From an uncultured Colwellia sp. (lineage in GTDB: Bacteria; Pseudomonadota; Gammaproteobacteria; Enterobacterales; Alteromonadaceae), in contig CAJXWZ010000007.1 in assembly GCA_913062815.1 (NCBI GenBank), positions 1 to 64,000 on the forward strand: 64,000 bases of DNA, written 5' to 3'. Of this stretch, positions 36,913 to 45,171 are shown piece after piece. Position 1 is the first letter of the stretch, and every line of letters starts with the position of its first letter. Both the position numbers and the translations under genes were made by a program. Under the pieces are notes generated by a model that ran no database searches, was not told where the DNA came from, and worked only from the letters and a program-made list of their open reading frames with translations.

Positions 36913-39087
36913 ATGACTCACACAGTAGAATTATCAGGCCTAACGGTAAACCATGAATTATTTAATTTTATTGAGCAAGAAGCCTTACCCGACACAGGTA
37001 TTTCTTCTTCACATTTCTGGCATAGTTTCGCAGAAATTATTCATGAATTATCTAGCAGTAATCTCCAACTACTGGTTAAGCGTGAAACATTACAAAAGCA
37101 AATTGACCGTTGGCACCAAGAAAACTTTGGCGACGAATTCAATTTTATTAATTACAAAAAGTTCTTGAACGATATTGGCTATCTCGCCCCCGTTGTTGAT
37201 GACTTTACTATAACTACCGAAAATATTGATGCTGAGCTTGCTAATATTGCCGGCCCTCAATTGGTTGTGCCGATAATGAATGCACGCTTTGCCATAAATG
37301 CAGTAAATGCACGCTGGGGGAGTTTATATGACGCACTTTATGGTACTGATGTTATTAGCTCTGATAACGGTGCCGAAAAAACTGGCGCATACAACCCTGT
37401 GCGGGGTGCTAAAGTCATTAGTTTTGCAAAAGATTATTTAGATAAAGCTATCCCTCTAACTTGTGGTAACCATAAAGATGTCGTTGCCTATCACTTAAGT
37501 GAGCAACAAATTAAGGTAACTTTAGCCAACGGTGAACAAGATAGCCTACAAAGCCCTGCTGCTTTTATTGGTTTTACTGGCAGTATCAATCAACCTACTA
37601 CACTGGTATTCAAACATAACAGCTTACATATAGAGTTAGTTTTTGATGCCACAAGTAACATTGGTAAAGCTGATCCTTCAACATTAAGCGACGTTATACT
37701 TGAGTCTGCCTTAACCACTATTATGGATTGTGAAGATTCTGTTGCTGCTGTTGATGGTGCAGATAAAGTTATCGCTTACCGTAACTGGTTAGGACTTATG
37801 CAAGGTAACTTAACTGAAAATATCAGTAAAGCTGGTAAAGAATTCACTCGTAAAATGAATAGCGATCGAAATTACCAATCTCTCACAGGTGAAAGCATTT
37901 CACTGAAAGGCCGTAGTTTAATGTTTGTGCGTAATGTAGGTCATTTGATGACCAACAGTGCCATCTTAGATAATCAAGGCTGTGAAGTACCAGAAGGTAT
38001 TATGGATGCTATGATCACCTCGCTAATAGCTTTACATGATCTAAAAGGCAATAGCAGCTTGAGTAATAGCACTGAGGGATCAATTTATATTGTAAAACCT
38101 AAAATGCATGGTCCTGAAGAAGTACAATTTGCTGACACATTATTCTCCCGTGTTGAAGATGCTTTATCTTTACCCCGCAATACAGTGAAAATGGGTATTA
38201 TGGATGAAGAAAGGCGTACCAGTGTCAATCTAAAAAACTGCATTCATGCGGCTAAAGCAAGAGTCGTGTTTATTAATACGGGCTTTTTAGACAGAACCGG
38301 TGATGAAATTCATACCTCAATGGCCGCCGGCCCTATGGCGCGTAAAGCTGACATAAAGTTAACTCCTTGGATTGGTGCATACGAAGATAATAATGTGGAC
38401 ATAGGCTTAGCCTGTGGCTTTAGTAACAAAGCTCAAATAGGAAAAGGTATGTGGCCAATTCCAGATCAAATGGCCAACATGATCGCCACTAAAATAAATC
38501 ACGTGGAAGCTGGCGCTAATACTGCTTGGGTACCTTCACCAACAGCTGCGACATTGCACGCTTTGCATTACCACCGGATCAATGTATTTGCGCTGCAACA
38601 GCAATTAATACACCGTAAATCAGCGAGCTTAGATGATATCTTAACTATTCCTCTTGCTACTGATACGAATTGGAATGATGGCGAAATCAGCCAAGAACTT
38701 GATAATAATGCCCAAGGCATACTAGGTTATGTGGTTCGCTGGATAGATCAAGGCATAGGGTGTTCAAAAGTGCCTGACATTAATGATGTTGGCTTGATGG
38801 AAGACAGAGCAACATTGCGTATTTCTAGTCAGCATATTGCAAACTGGCTATATCATGGCATATGTACTCGTAAACAAGTACAAGCCAGTTTAGAGAAAAT
38901 GGCCAAAATTGTAGATCAACAGAACGCTCATGACTCGAGTTATCAAGCCATGAGTAAAGATTTCAATAATAGTATTGCTTTTAAAGCCGCTTCCGCACTT
39001 GTGTTCTGCGGTGCTGAACAACCTAGTGGTTACACAGAGCCATTGTTGCATCAATTTAGGCTCGATAAAAAAGCCAGCGTTGATTAA
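36913..39087 (+). CDS. glcB: Malate synthase G
   Basis: Condenses glyoxylate with acetyl-CoA to malate, completing the glyoxylate shunt. It has 724 residues, the G-isoform length. MDCEDSVAAVDGADK contains catalytic acids; GRSLMFVRNVGH and IMDEERRTSVNL are TIM-barrel active-site parts; MEDRATLRISSQHIANWL is near the C terminus. ATG 36913 follows GAGGAAA. A 12-bp palindrome AACACTAGTGTT (36799-36810) lies upstream and may be an operator. Ends at a strong terminator. Confidence 0.96.
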   Translation: MTHTVELSGLTVNHELFNFIEQEALPDTGISSSHFWHSFAEIIHELSSSNLQLLVKRETLQKQIDRWHQENFGDEFNFINYKKFLNDIGYLAPVVDDFTITTENIDAELANIAGPQLVVPIMNARFAINAVNARWGSLYDALYGTDVISSDNGAEKTGAYNPVRGAKVISFAKDYLDKAIPLTCGNHKDVVAYHLSEQQIKVTLANGEQDSLQSPAAFIGFTGSINQPTTLVFKHNSLHIELVFDATSNIGKADPSTLSDVILESALTTIMDCEDSVAAVDGADKVIAYRNWLGLMQGNLTENISKAGKEFTRKMNSDRNYQSLTGESISLKGRSLMFVRNVGHLMTNSAILDNQGCEVPEGIMDAMITSLIALHDLKGNSSLSNSTEGSIYIVKPKMHGPEEVQFADTLFSRVEDALSLPRNTVKMGIMDEERRTSVNLKNCIHAAKARVVFINTGFLDRTGDEIHTSMAAGPMARKADIKLTPWIGAYEDNNVDIGLACGFSNKAQIGKGMWPIPDQMANMIATKINHVEAGANTAWVPSPTAATLHALHYHRINVFALQQQLIHRKSASLDDILTIPLATDTNWNDGEISQELDNNAQGILGYVVRWIDQGIGCSKVPDINDVGLMEDRATLRISSQHIANWLYHGICTRKQVQASLEKMAKIVDQQNAHDSSYQAMSKDFNNSIAFKAASALVFCGAEQPSGYTEPLLHQFRLDKKASVD

Positions 39088-39123
39088 TCTTACCTAAAAC
39101 TATTTAGTCACTGCTAACTATTT

Positions 39124-39158
39124 AAAAAAGCCAACAATCAATTTGTTGGCTTTTTTTT
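39124..39158 (+). terminator. Rho-independent terminator of glcB
   Basis: AAAAAAGCCAACA... / TGTTGGCTTTTTTTT, stem 39124-39136 with 39144-39156, with a T8 run. Confidence 0.9.
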
Positions 39159-39394
39159 GAAATTTTCTCACTCAATTGCCGTTCTTGTTATATCGAGTGG
39201 AATAAAATATTTGAAAATGTAACAAAATTATTTGCTTCGCAGCCATTGATAGTCGTTTATCGCAGTATTGGTGTCACTTATCTCAATGCAGTAGCATTTA
39301 CATTTGTAAGAAATTATAGTGAGAATGTAAATATTAATGACCTAATAGCAAAGTAAATTTCCCTAATAAGCGTAAATAGCACAGGAGCACAACC
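39159..39394. other. Intergenic region before the 127-residue secreted protein
   Basis: Part of a 307-bp gap after glcB. The only structure I see is an inverted repeat ATTTACATT (39296-39304)/AATGTAAAT (39324-39332), 19 bp apart, about 65 bp before the next start codon. It may be an operator or a leader hairpin. No coding sequence is supported. Confidence 0.35.
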
Positions 39395-39778
39395 ATGAAA
39401 CAACTATTATCACTTTTATTAATCTCTGCAATTACTGCTATGTCATGGTCATGCTTTGCTAAAAGCACAGTAATAAATGTAACGTCTCTCTATGTACAGC
39501 CGCCAACTAAAGTAAGTTCCATGGTACTTACGCCATCATTAAGCCATCAGCAAATTGATGAAAACTTTACCTTAGCTTCAACAACACAATCGACTAGACA
39601 AGTTAATTTTTTTGAGTTTGCGATTATTTTCAATGAAAAACTACAGCAATTTATTGCTTTCTTCACTAGTGCAAAAGATGTGCTTGATGACGTTGCTAGT
39701 AACAACTATTCACATACTGATATTACAGCTGAAAATAGTGAACAAGTGAACATTAAAAAATGTAAAGCAAGTAGCTAA
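39395..39778 (+). CDS. Secreted protein of unknown function
   Basis: 127 residues, not recognised. A signal peptide MKQLLSLLLISAITAMSWSCFA precedes about 105 mostly polar residues. A short hydrophobic patch (FFEFAIIFNEKLQQFIAFF, about 72-90) could be amphipathic or a membrane anchor. RBS AGGAG (39382-39386) supports ATG 39395. It converges on the ECF sigma operon but has no clear link to it. Confidence 0.6.
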   Translation: MKQLLSLLLISAITAMSWSCFAKSTVINVTSLYVQPPTKVSSMVLTPSLSHQQIDENFTLASTTQSTRQVNFFEFAIIFNEKLQQFIAFFTSAKDVLDDVASNNYSHTDITAENSEQVNIKKCKASS

Positions 39779-39860
39779 GTTAACTGCTTTACATTTTTAC
39801 CACTAGCCAATACCACTTTTCAACTTATTATCCACTAATAGTCATCAGTGAAACTAACTT

Positions 39861-40817
39861 TTAAAATTGATAATTTTTAGCTGATGTTAATAACTTTTCA
39901 GCTGATATTTTATCTATTGCACAAGCGGTTATATCACGTTTAGTTAACACCAAAACCTTATCTTGATAACCACGTTCAACTTTATCACCTGCTGACTTTA
40001 ACACTAAACTTACATGCTCTCCTTTAGGCAAGGCTTTTAGACTATTGCCGTAAGTACATAAGGTTTCTACTAAAGCGCTTGCTAGTTTTCGATAATGCTC
40101 TTTACGTTCAGCTAAGCTCTTTGCTTTACTAATTTGTTGTTGCTTCTTCATTTTTTGAGACTTTTCTTTTAATGCGATACGCGCTTTCTCTATCTTAGCT
40201 TTTGCTTTTTCTATGGTCTTTTGCTCTTCAACTAAAGCTATTTTTTCCGCCTTACTGACATTTCTCAATTGATAAGCTAAATCTTTACTTTCTCGTTCGA
40301 GATCACGAAGCTCGTAAGCTAAGTCGCGTTGTTGATCCCTAAAATCACGAAAATATTCTCTTTGCAGCTCATAAGCTGATTCCATTTGCTCAGCTAACTC
40401 GTCACTATTAAAATATTCAAATTCACTTGCATGTTCTTTTGGCGCTACTGGGGCTACCGGTGGTAAAGGCGCTAAAGGTTCAACTGATGCGACAGAATCA
40501 GAAAAGGAGTAACTATATGCGTGACGGTTCCACGAATAGCTCTTGGGAGAATTAACCGTAAAAACTATTCCCTGTCCCGCTAAATACAAGCTCTCTATTT
40601 TTGTGTTTTTTAACGGTTTATTACCATCGGCTTGCAATGATGAGGTGAAAATGTTGTTCATAATATCTAATTGCTTAGATAATTGTGAGTATGGTTGAGA
40701 TTGAGCTGCTACGCCTATGCTAAATATTCCACCAAATAAGGCACTGATATACAGCAATTTTGGTTGTTTTATTTTTTCAAATCTAAAAAGTGCGCTTAAT
40801 TTTTTGTGCTTGTTCAT
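39861..40817 (-). CDS. Membrane-anchored coiled-coil protein, third gene of the ECF operon
   Basis: Start ATG 40817 (MNKHKKLSALFRFEK) has GGAGT upstream, giving 318 residues. One N-terminal membrane segment (about 22-40, YISALFGGIFSIGVAA) places the rest in the periplasm. The middle holds a proline-rich stretch PLAPLPPVAPVAP. A long charged coiled coil rich in E, K, R and Q follows (about 130-225), then a C-terminal globular part with two cysteines. I do not recognise a family. It is 28 bp after the anti-sigma-like gene and likely acts with it. Confidence 0.7.
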   Translation of the reverse strand: MNKHKKLSALFRFEKIKQPKLLYISALFGGIFSIGVAAQSQPYSQLSKQLDIMNNIFTSSLQADGNKPLKNTKIESLYLAGQGIVFTVNSPKSYSWNRHAYSYSFSDSVASVEPLAPLPPVAPVAPKEHASEFEYFNSDELAEQMESAYELQREYFRDFRDQQRDLAYELRDLERESKDLAYQLRNVSKAEKIALVEEQKTIEKAKAKIEKARIALKEKSQKMKKQQQISKAKSLAERKEHYRKLASALVETLCTYGNSLKALPKGEHVSLVLKSAGDKVERGYQDKVLVLTKRDITACAIDKISAEKLLTSAKNYQF

Positions 40818-40845
40818 TGTTATTACTCCTAATTGTGTTCTTGTA

Positions 40846-41463
40846 TCACTGATTGCTAGTACTTTTTGTATTACTAACATCTTGACGATAATTTACTTTT
40901 CGGTAGCCTATGGCTTGCTCTAATTGTTGAAACCTGATCTTTTGATCTAATTGTTGATCTTTTCTTTGCGCACTAATGAAGCTAACAAAGTCATTCAGAT
41001 CTTCTTTGCGCTCAGTACGGGTCGTTGTCATTACATAACCGGCCAACTGCAAATTACTTTGTTCCTGTCGTGCACTTAATTCAGCTTTATAGTTCGCTAA
41101 AACGACTTGCTGCTCACTGGCAAATTCTCTTAATTTTCGCTCTACTTCAATATCCAATTGTTGCACTACTTGTGCCTTGATCAAGGTAGCCATTTTTTGT
41201 TGATCAAAGCTATCACCTTGATTGAAAAATATACTTAACACGGCAATAACACTAACCGAAGCGGCAAAGGCTAAAGCACCATTGTGTTGCCAGTGCCACC
41301 AGGGCAGGTTCTCTCTATTTGTATAAAAACGACTTGCACTGCTTTCGAATGCAGCAGCCCTATTCCATTCAGGGACAGTCTGCTCTTGCTCTAAGCTTAC
41401 CTGATGTGCTATTTCATCAAGTAGTTCACTATGTTGCTGCATTTGCTCATTGTCTTTAGACAT
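40846..41463 (-). CDS. Putative non-canonical anti-sigma factor
   Basis: 205 residues from ATG 41463, which overlaps the sigma stop codon (ATGTCTAA), indicating coupled translation. A cytoplasmic N terminus of about 60 residues precedes one membrane helix (about 62-82, LAFAASVSVIAVLSIFF) and a Q- and E-rich helical periplasmic domain. This topology fits an anti-sigma factor. The zinc motif HxxxCxxC is absent and the protein has no cysteine at all. Function is inferred from position and topology. Confidence 0.68.
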   Translation of the reverse strand: MSKDNEQMQQHSELLDEIAHQVSLEQEQTVPEWNRAAAFESSASRFYTNRENLPWWHWQHNGALAFAASVSVIAVLSIFFNQGDSFDQQKMATLIKAQVVQQLDIEVERKLREFASEQQVVLANYKAELSARQEQSNLQLAGYVMTTTRTERKEDLNDFVSFISAQRKDQQLDQKIRFQQLEQAIGYRKVNYRQDVSNTKSTSNQ

Positions 41464-42040
41464 GCTCAACCCCACTACTATTTATGTTTTGTTTAATTAG
41501 GTCATCAGCTAAATACAACTTTAACTTATCTAAGGCACTGTAAAGTTGAGATTTCGCTGTATTTGTTGAAATACCTAACTGATGCGCTATGTCTTCAAAA
41601 GTACACTGTTGAAAAAATTTCAATTCAACCACGAGTTTTTGTTTTATAGGCAGCCTTTGCATACTTTTTATCAAAGTACTGCTTTGTTGCTGAGCAAATA
41701 ATGTTTGCTCTGGACAATCACTACTGTGCTCATCAGTTTGTTCGGGTGTATCATCAAGTGACTGCATAGGCCGTTTTTTTCGATAATATTCAATACATCG
41801 GTAATGCGCAATTTTATACAACCAACCTTTAAAAGGGCTTTCTGCTCTAAACGTATGCAAGTTGCGAAATAAAGCAATAAAAATATCTTGCATTAAATCC
41901 ATCGCATCGGCGTGATTACTCACCATCCGTAAAGCATAATTATAAATACCTTTTTCATAACGTTTCACTAACGTTACCCAAGCTGACTTTTTGCCGGCTA
42001 GTGCTTGTGAAATCAGCACATCGTCACTTCTTTTAAACAC
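41456..42040 (-). CDS. ECF RNA polymerase sigma factor
   Basis: Sigma-70 family, extracytoplasmic-function group, 194 residues. Region 2 runs from about 22 to 88, with DAMDLMQDIFIALFRNLHTF and the -10 recognition part FKGWLYKIAHYRCIEYYRKKR. Region 4 covers about 125-175, with TFEDIAHQLGISTNTAKSQLYSALDKL. Regions 1.1 and 3 are missing as expected. It is the first gene of a three-gene operon with a putative anti-sigma factor. Related to RpoE-like factors, but the exact group is not assigned. Confidence 0.92.
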   Translation of the reverse strand: MFKRSDDVLISQALAGKKSAWVTLVKRYEKGIYNYALRMVSNHADAMDLMQDIFIALFRNLHTFRAESPFKGWLYKIAHYRCIEYYRKKRPMQSLDDTPEQTDEHSSDCPEQTLFAQQQSSTLIKSMQRLPIKQKLVVELKFFQQCTFEDIAHQLGISTNTAKSQLYSALDKLKLYLADDLIKQNINSSGVEHV

Positions 42041-42147
42041 ACATATTCCTATGTCCTGTCGATTTACTTTTAATTATTTGTTTCGATATTAGTAATGTCG
42101 CTACATAAATTAAAATAGTTTGAAATTATTTTACTTTTTTTCTAATA

Positions 42148-42170
42148 ACTTGGTAACACAGATACCAAGT
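42148..42170. promoter_or_regulatory. Inverted repeat upstream of the ECF sigma gene
   Basis: Perfect 8-bp arms ACTTGGTA (42148-42155) and TACCAAGT (42163-42170) with a 7-bp spacer, about 110 bp before the sigma start. A candidate operator for an unidentified regulator. No standard ECF -35/-10 pair was recognised nearby. Confidence 0.4.
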
Positions 42171-42672
42171 GCTCACAAAGTTTGTACTCTCATAGTATCT
42201 TTACGCCAGCCCAAGCTTATTTGTCGATAGATATCATTAGGTATTTTCACCATTGAAGTATTTAGCTGCCAACACCTTTGTTTATAGCCATTTAAGCTAA
42301 GATTATGATTTGCTTGCCATGACTTAAAAAGCAAATTTTTTAAGACCTAACAATTGAAAGGTAGCTATTGCTCTAACTATAAAATAGCACTACTTAACGA
42401 CGATTGACTAATAAAACCTACTTAGGCCGCTTTGGTAAAATTCTGACGCTTATCAAGTGCTAACAAATATTTAAAATGCTTGAGATTAAGTAATCTGCTT
42501 ATTGAATATATTATTAGTCATGTGGGTATTACTTTTAGATTCCCAACTGAAATTTACATTAATTAAATTCAATAAAATTTTGCAAATCTCCCCATGGCAA
42601 GCCTTTAAAGAAGCGTGGAAATACGCTATGGTTAGGCTGAATTTAGACCTTTAACCAAGAATAGGAAGTATT
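42171..42672. other. Long intergenic region before ppiC
   Basis: Together with 42041-42170 this is a gap of about 630 bp without an intact gene, the longest in the window after the left edge. It is A/T-rich. It contains a short LysR-type gene fossil on the minus strand (see 42422-42490) and a small hairpin AGCGT/ACGCT (42612-42627) in the ppiC leader. Nothing else is supported. Confidence 0.5.
42422..42490 (-). pseudogene. Fossil of a LysR-type regulator N terminus
   Basis: On the minus strand 22 codons read LNLKHFKYLLALDK, then RQNFTKAA, then a TAA stop. This matches the first helices of a LysR HTH (consensus like NLRHLRYFVALAEEGNFTRAA). No start codon precedes it in frame and no second helix or effector domain follows in any frame. 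I read it as the remains of a deleted gene. Chance similarity over 22 residues is possible but unlikely given the NFTKAA match. Confidence 0.6.
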
Positions 42673-42951
42673 ATGTCTCAAGCTGCAGCACGCCACTTAT
42701 TAGTTGATACAGAAGAACAATGTTTAGCATTAAAATCCGAAATAGAAGGCGGAAAAGATTTTGCAGAAGTAGCGCAAGAGCACTCAAATTGCCCATCAAA
42801 AGCCCAAGGCGGTGATTTAGGCACTTTTGGCCCCGGCCAGATGGTACCAGAGTTTGATAAAGTTGTTTTTTCAGCACCATTAAATGAAGTACAAGGCCCA
42901 GTACAAACTCAATTTGGTTATCACTTATTAGAAGTGACTTCGCGTAGTTAA
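42673..42951 (+). CDS. ppiC: Parvulin-type peptidyl-prolyl isomerase
   Basis: Cytoplasmic single-domain parvulin of 92 residues, near the 93 of E. coli PpiC. ARHLLVDTEEQCLALK opens the fold. DFAEVAQEHSNCPSKAQGGDLGTFGPGQMVPEF (in parts) and TQFGYHLLEV are the hallmark segments; the active-site Cys is in HSNCPS. No signal peptide. It is a single gene with a strong terminator shared with the convergent Pit operon. Confidence 0.95.
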   Translation: MSQAAARHLLVDTEEQCLALKSEIEGGKDFAEVAQEHSNCPSKAQGGDLGTFGPGQMVPEFDKVVFSAPLNEVQGPVQTQFGYHLLEVTSRS

Positions 42952-42975
42952 GCAAAACTCTGCCAGTAAAATAAC

Positions 42976-43005
42976 AAAAAGCCGCAACAAGTGTTGCGGC
43001 TTTTT
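42976..43005. terminator. Bidirectional terminator between ppiC and pit
   Basis: Perfect stem AAAAAGCCGCAACA/TGTTGCGGCTTTTT (42976-42989 with 42992-43005), A-run and T-run on opposite sides. Confidence 0.9.
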
Positions 43006-43026
43006 AGTATCTAGATTCAGGGTTAT

Positions 43027-44292
43027 TTAAGTAAATACAGCTTTCATTATCCAGAAGAAGATGATTGATAAGCCCGCACCTACAGGTAAAGTAATTACCC
43101 AAGAAACAACAATATTACGTACTACACCTAAGTTAATTGCCGCTATACCACGTGCCATACCTACACCTAACACAGCTCCAACTAAAGTTTGTGTCGTTGA
43201 AATAGGTAAACCCGCGCCAGAAGCAATAACTACCGTACAGGCAGCGGCTAATTCAGCGGCAAAACCACGACTTGGCGTTAAATGCGTAATACCGGTGCCA
43301 ATCGTTGCCATAACCTTATGACCAAAGATAGCCAGACCAGCAACAATACCAAACCCACCTAAGGGTAAAATCCACCAAGCAATCGCTGATTTAGCAGCAA
43401 TTTGACCGCCATTATCAACAATACTCACCACAGCAGCTAGTGGGCCAATAGCGTTAGCAACATCATTTGAACCATGAGCAAACGCCATAGCACAAGCGGT
43501 AACTATCATTAAAATGGCAAACACTTTCTCGACATTGGCATAGTGAGTTTTAAGTGCTGCTGTTTCGTCAAATTTAAGGCGATGAATAAACACCTTACCG
43601 ATAATAGCAACCACAACAGCTGTAGCAGCCGCATAGATAAAACCATCTACATTACCAATATGTAAATCTAAATGCTTTAAACCTTTTTTAATTGTTACTA
43701 GGGCTAGTACAAAACCAGCTAAGAACATATACATTGGTACCCAACGCTTTGCTTGCTTCAGTGGTTTGTCAGTATCAAAAATAAGTTTTTGTGCACTGTT
43801 AAAAATGATAAAAGCAATAATGCCTGAAATAAGCGGTGTGATAATCCAACTACCAACAATGCCACCAACTTTTGCCCAAGTAACCGCATCAACACTCACG
43901 CCCATGGCAGCAAAACCAACAATTGCGCCAACAATAGAATGGGTTGTTGATACAGGCCAACCTAGTGCAGACGCAATCAATAACCAGGTTGCTGCGGCAA
44001 ACAAGGCTGAAATCATACCGAAGACCAGTAACTCTGGACTATCGACAAAGAAACTCGCATCAATAATGCCTTTACGAATGGTTGATGTAACTTCACCACC
44101 CGCTAAATAAGCACCGGCAAATTCAAAGACCATCGCGATAATAATCGCTTGTTTAATGGTTAGCGCTTTCGAGCCAACAGAAGTACCCATTGCATTTGCT
44201 ACGTCATTAGCACCAATACCCCACGCCATAAATAAACCAACAACAGCGGCAATCATGACTAAGGTCGAACCTGAGTTAAGTAAAATATCCAT
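43027..44292 (-). CDS. pit: Low-affinity inorganic phosphate transporter (Pit family)
   Basis: Inner-membrane phosphate permease of 421 residues. Two copies of the PiT signature are visible: GANDVANAMGTSVGSKAL near residue 27 and GSNDVANAIGPLAAVV near residue 275. Also WPVSTTHSIVGAIVG and LPISTTQTLVGAVLG. About ten helices. It is preceded by the DUF47 gene with a 10-bp gap, the usual phosphate-uptake pair, and a Pho box lies upstream of that gene. Confidence 0.94.
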   Translation of the reverse strand: MDILLNSGSTLVMIAAVVGLFMAWGIGANDVANAMGTSVGSKALTIKQAIIIAMVFEFAGAYLAGGEVTSTIRKGIIDASFFVDSPELLVFGMISALFAAATWLLIASALGWPVSTTHSIVGAIVGFAAMGVSVDAVTWAKVGGIVGSWIITPLISGIIAFIIFNSAQKLIFDTDKPLKQAKRWVPMYMFLAGFVLALVTIKKGLKHLDLHIGNVDGFIYAAATAVVVAIIGKVFIHRLKFDETAALKTHYANVEKVFAILMIVTACAMAFAHGSNDVANAIGPLAAVVSIVDNGGQIAAKSAIAWWILPLGGFGIVAGLAIFGHKVMATIGTGITHLTPSRGFAAELAAACTVVIASGAGLPISTTQTLVGAVLGVGMARGIAAINLGVVRNIVVSWVITLPVGAGLSIIFFWIMKAVFT

Positions 44293-44302
44293 CAGTTAAA
44301 CC

Positions 44303-44983
44303 CTACTTTCTAGCTAAAAGAATTTCTAAACGCGCACCAACACGTTCAGCAAGATCGGCTAAATCACCAACCCAATCAATAATTTGATATAAGAACATTA
44401 CATCAACTGGATTCAACTCACTCTCAAGAGCAAGTAAATCTTTGCGTAACGCTATTTGCATTGAGTCAGTATCATCTTCTATCGCATCTAACTGATTGAT
44501 CATTTTTTCAACTAACTCAACTTCACGCCCGCGAAATCCTGTTTCTAATAAATCATCTAATTCATTAATCGCTTCAGCTGCTTTTTCAGTTGCTTCAATG
44601 CATCGAGCCAAGTAAGCATTAAATTGCTCCTGCAAACTCTCTGGAATTTCTAATTTACGGCCTAAAATACGGCCAGCAATATCTTTGGCCTTATTGGCAA
44701 TTTTGTCTTGTTGCGTCAAAAGCTCAAGTAAATCAGCTCTGTCTACTGGCATGAACAAGCCACCAGGCAGCTCTAAACGTAATTGACGCTTTAAAGCATC
44801 AGCATCTTGTTCTAATTTAGATAATTTACGACGAACTTTGGCTGCTTCGCTCCAGTTCTGTGCGCTACAAGCGCTGAAAAATGGGATAAGTTGGTTACTA
44901 CATTTAACAACCAATTTGATATGTTTTTCTAATGGTTTAATGGGGGATTTTGCAAATACACCCAATATTGAATTTCTGGCCAT
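44303..44983 (-). CDS. DUF47/TIGR00153 PhoU-like accessory protein
   Basis: 226-residue all-helical protein with a PhoU-like fold, related to the pit accessory protein. N-terminal NSILGVFAKSPIKPLEKHIKLV, central QQ-type LLTQQDKIANKAKDIAGRILGR, and C-terminal DVMFLYQIIDWVGDLADLAERVG. Members are thought to modulate the adjacent Pit permease. First gene of the operon; its upstream region contains a good Pho box on this strand. Confidence 0.9.
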   Translation of the reverse strand: MARNSILGVFAKSPIKPLEKHIKLVVKCSNQLIPFFSACSAQNWSEAAKVRRKLSKLEQDADALKRQLRLELPGGLFMPVDRADLLELLTQQDKIANKAKDIAGRILGRKLEIPESLQEQFNAYLARCIEATEKAAEAINELDDLLETGFRGREVELVEKMINQLDAIEDDTDSMQIALRKDLLALESELNPVDVMFLYQIIDWVGDLADLAERVGARLEILLARK

Positions 44984-45099
44984 AATTTTTTCCAGTTATT
45001 ATTTTCAATGAAATTTATCGAAGCTGATAATAGCGCATTTACTTCACGAAGTTAAACTTTGCTCAAAATCAATAAATCACAACATTTCGATTAGTTTAA

Positions 45100-45136
45100 T
45101 TTATCGGACAAGAGTATATGACACAAATATGACAGT
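45100..45136 (-). promoter_or_regulatory. Pho box upstream of the DUF47-pit operon
   Basis: On the minus strand CTGTCATATTTGTGTCAT: TGTCAT repeats with an 11-bp period (45129-45134 and 45118-45123). A GATAAA (45100-45105) about 12 bp downstream is a possible -10. It lies about 135 bp before the DUF47 start and points toward it. Confidence 0.78.
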
Positions 45137-45171
45137 TTTATTACAACTTAAAGACCAGAGAATAAAATAGT

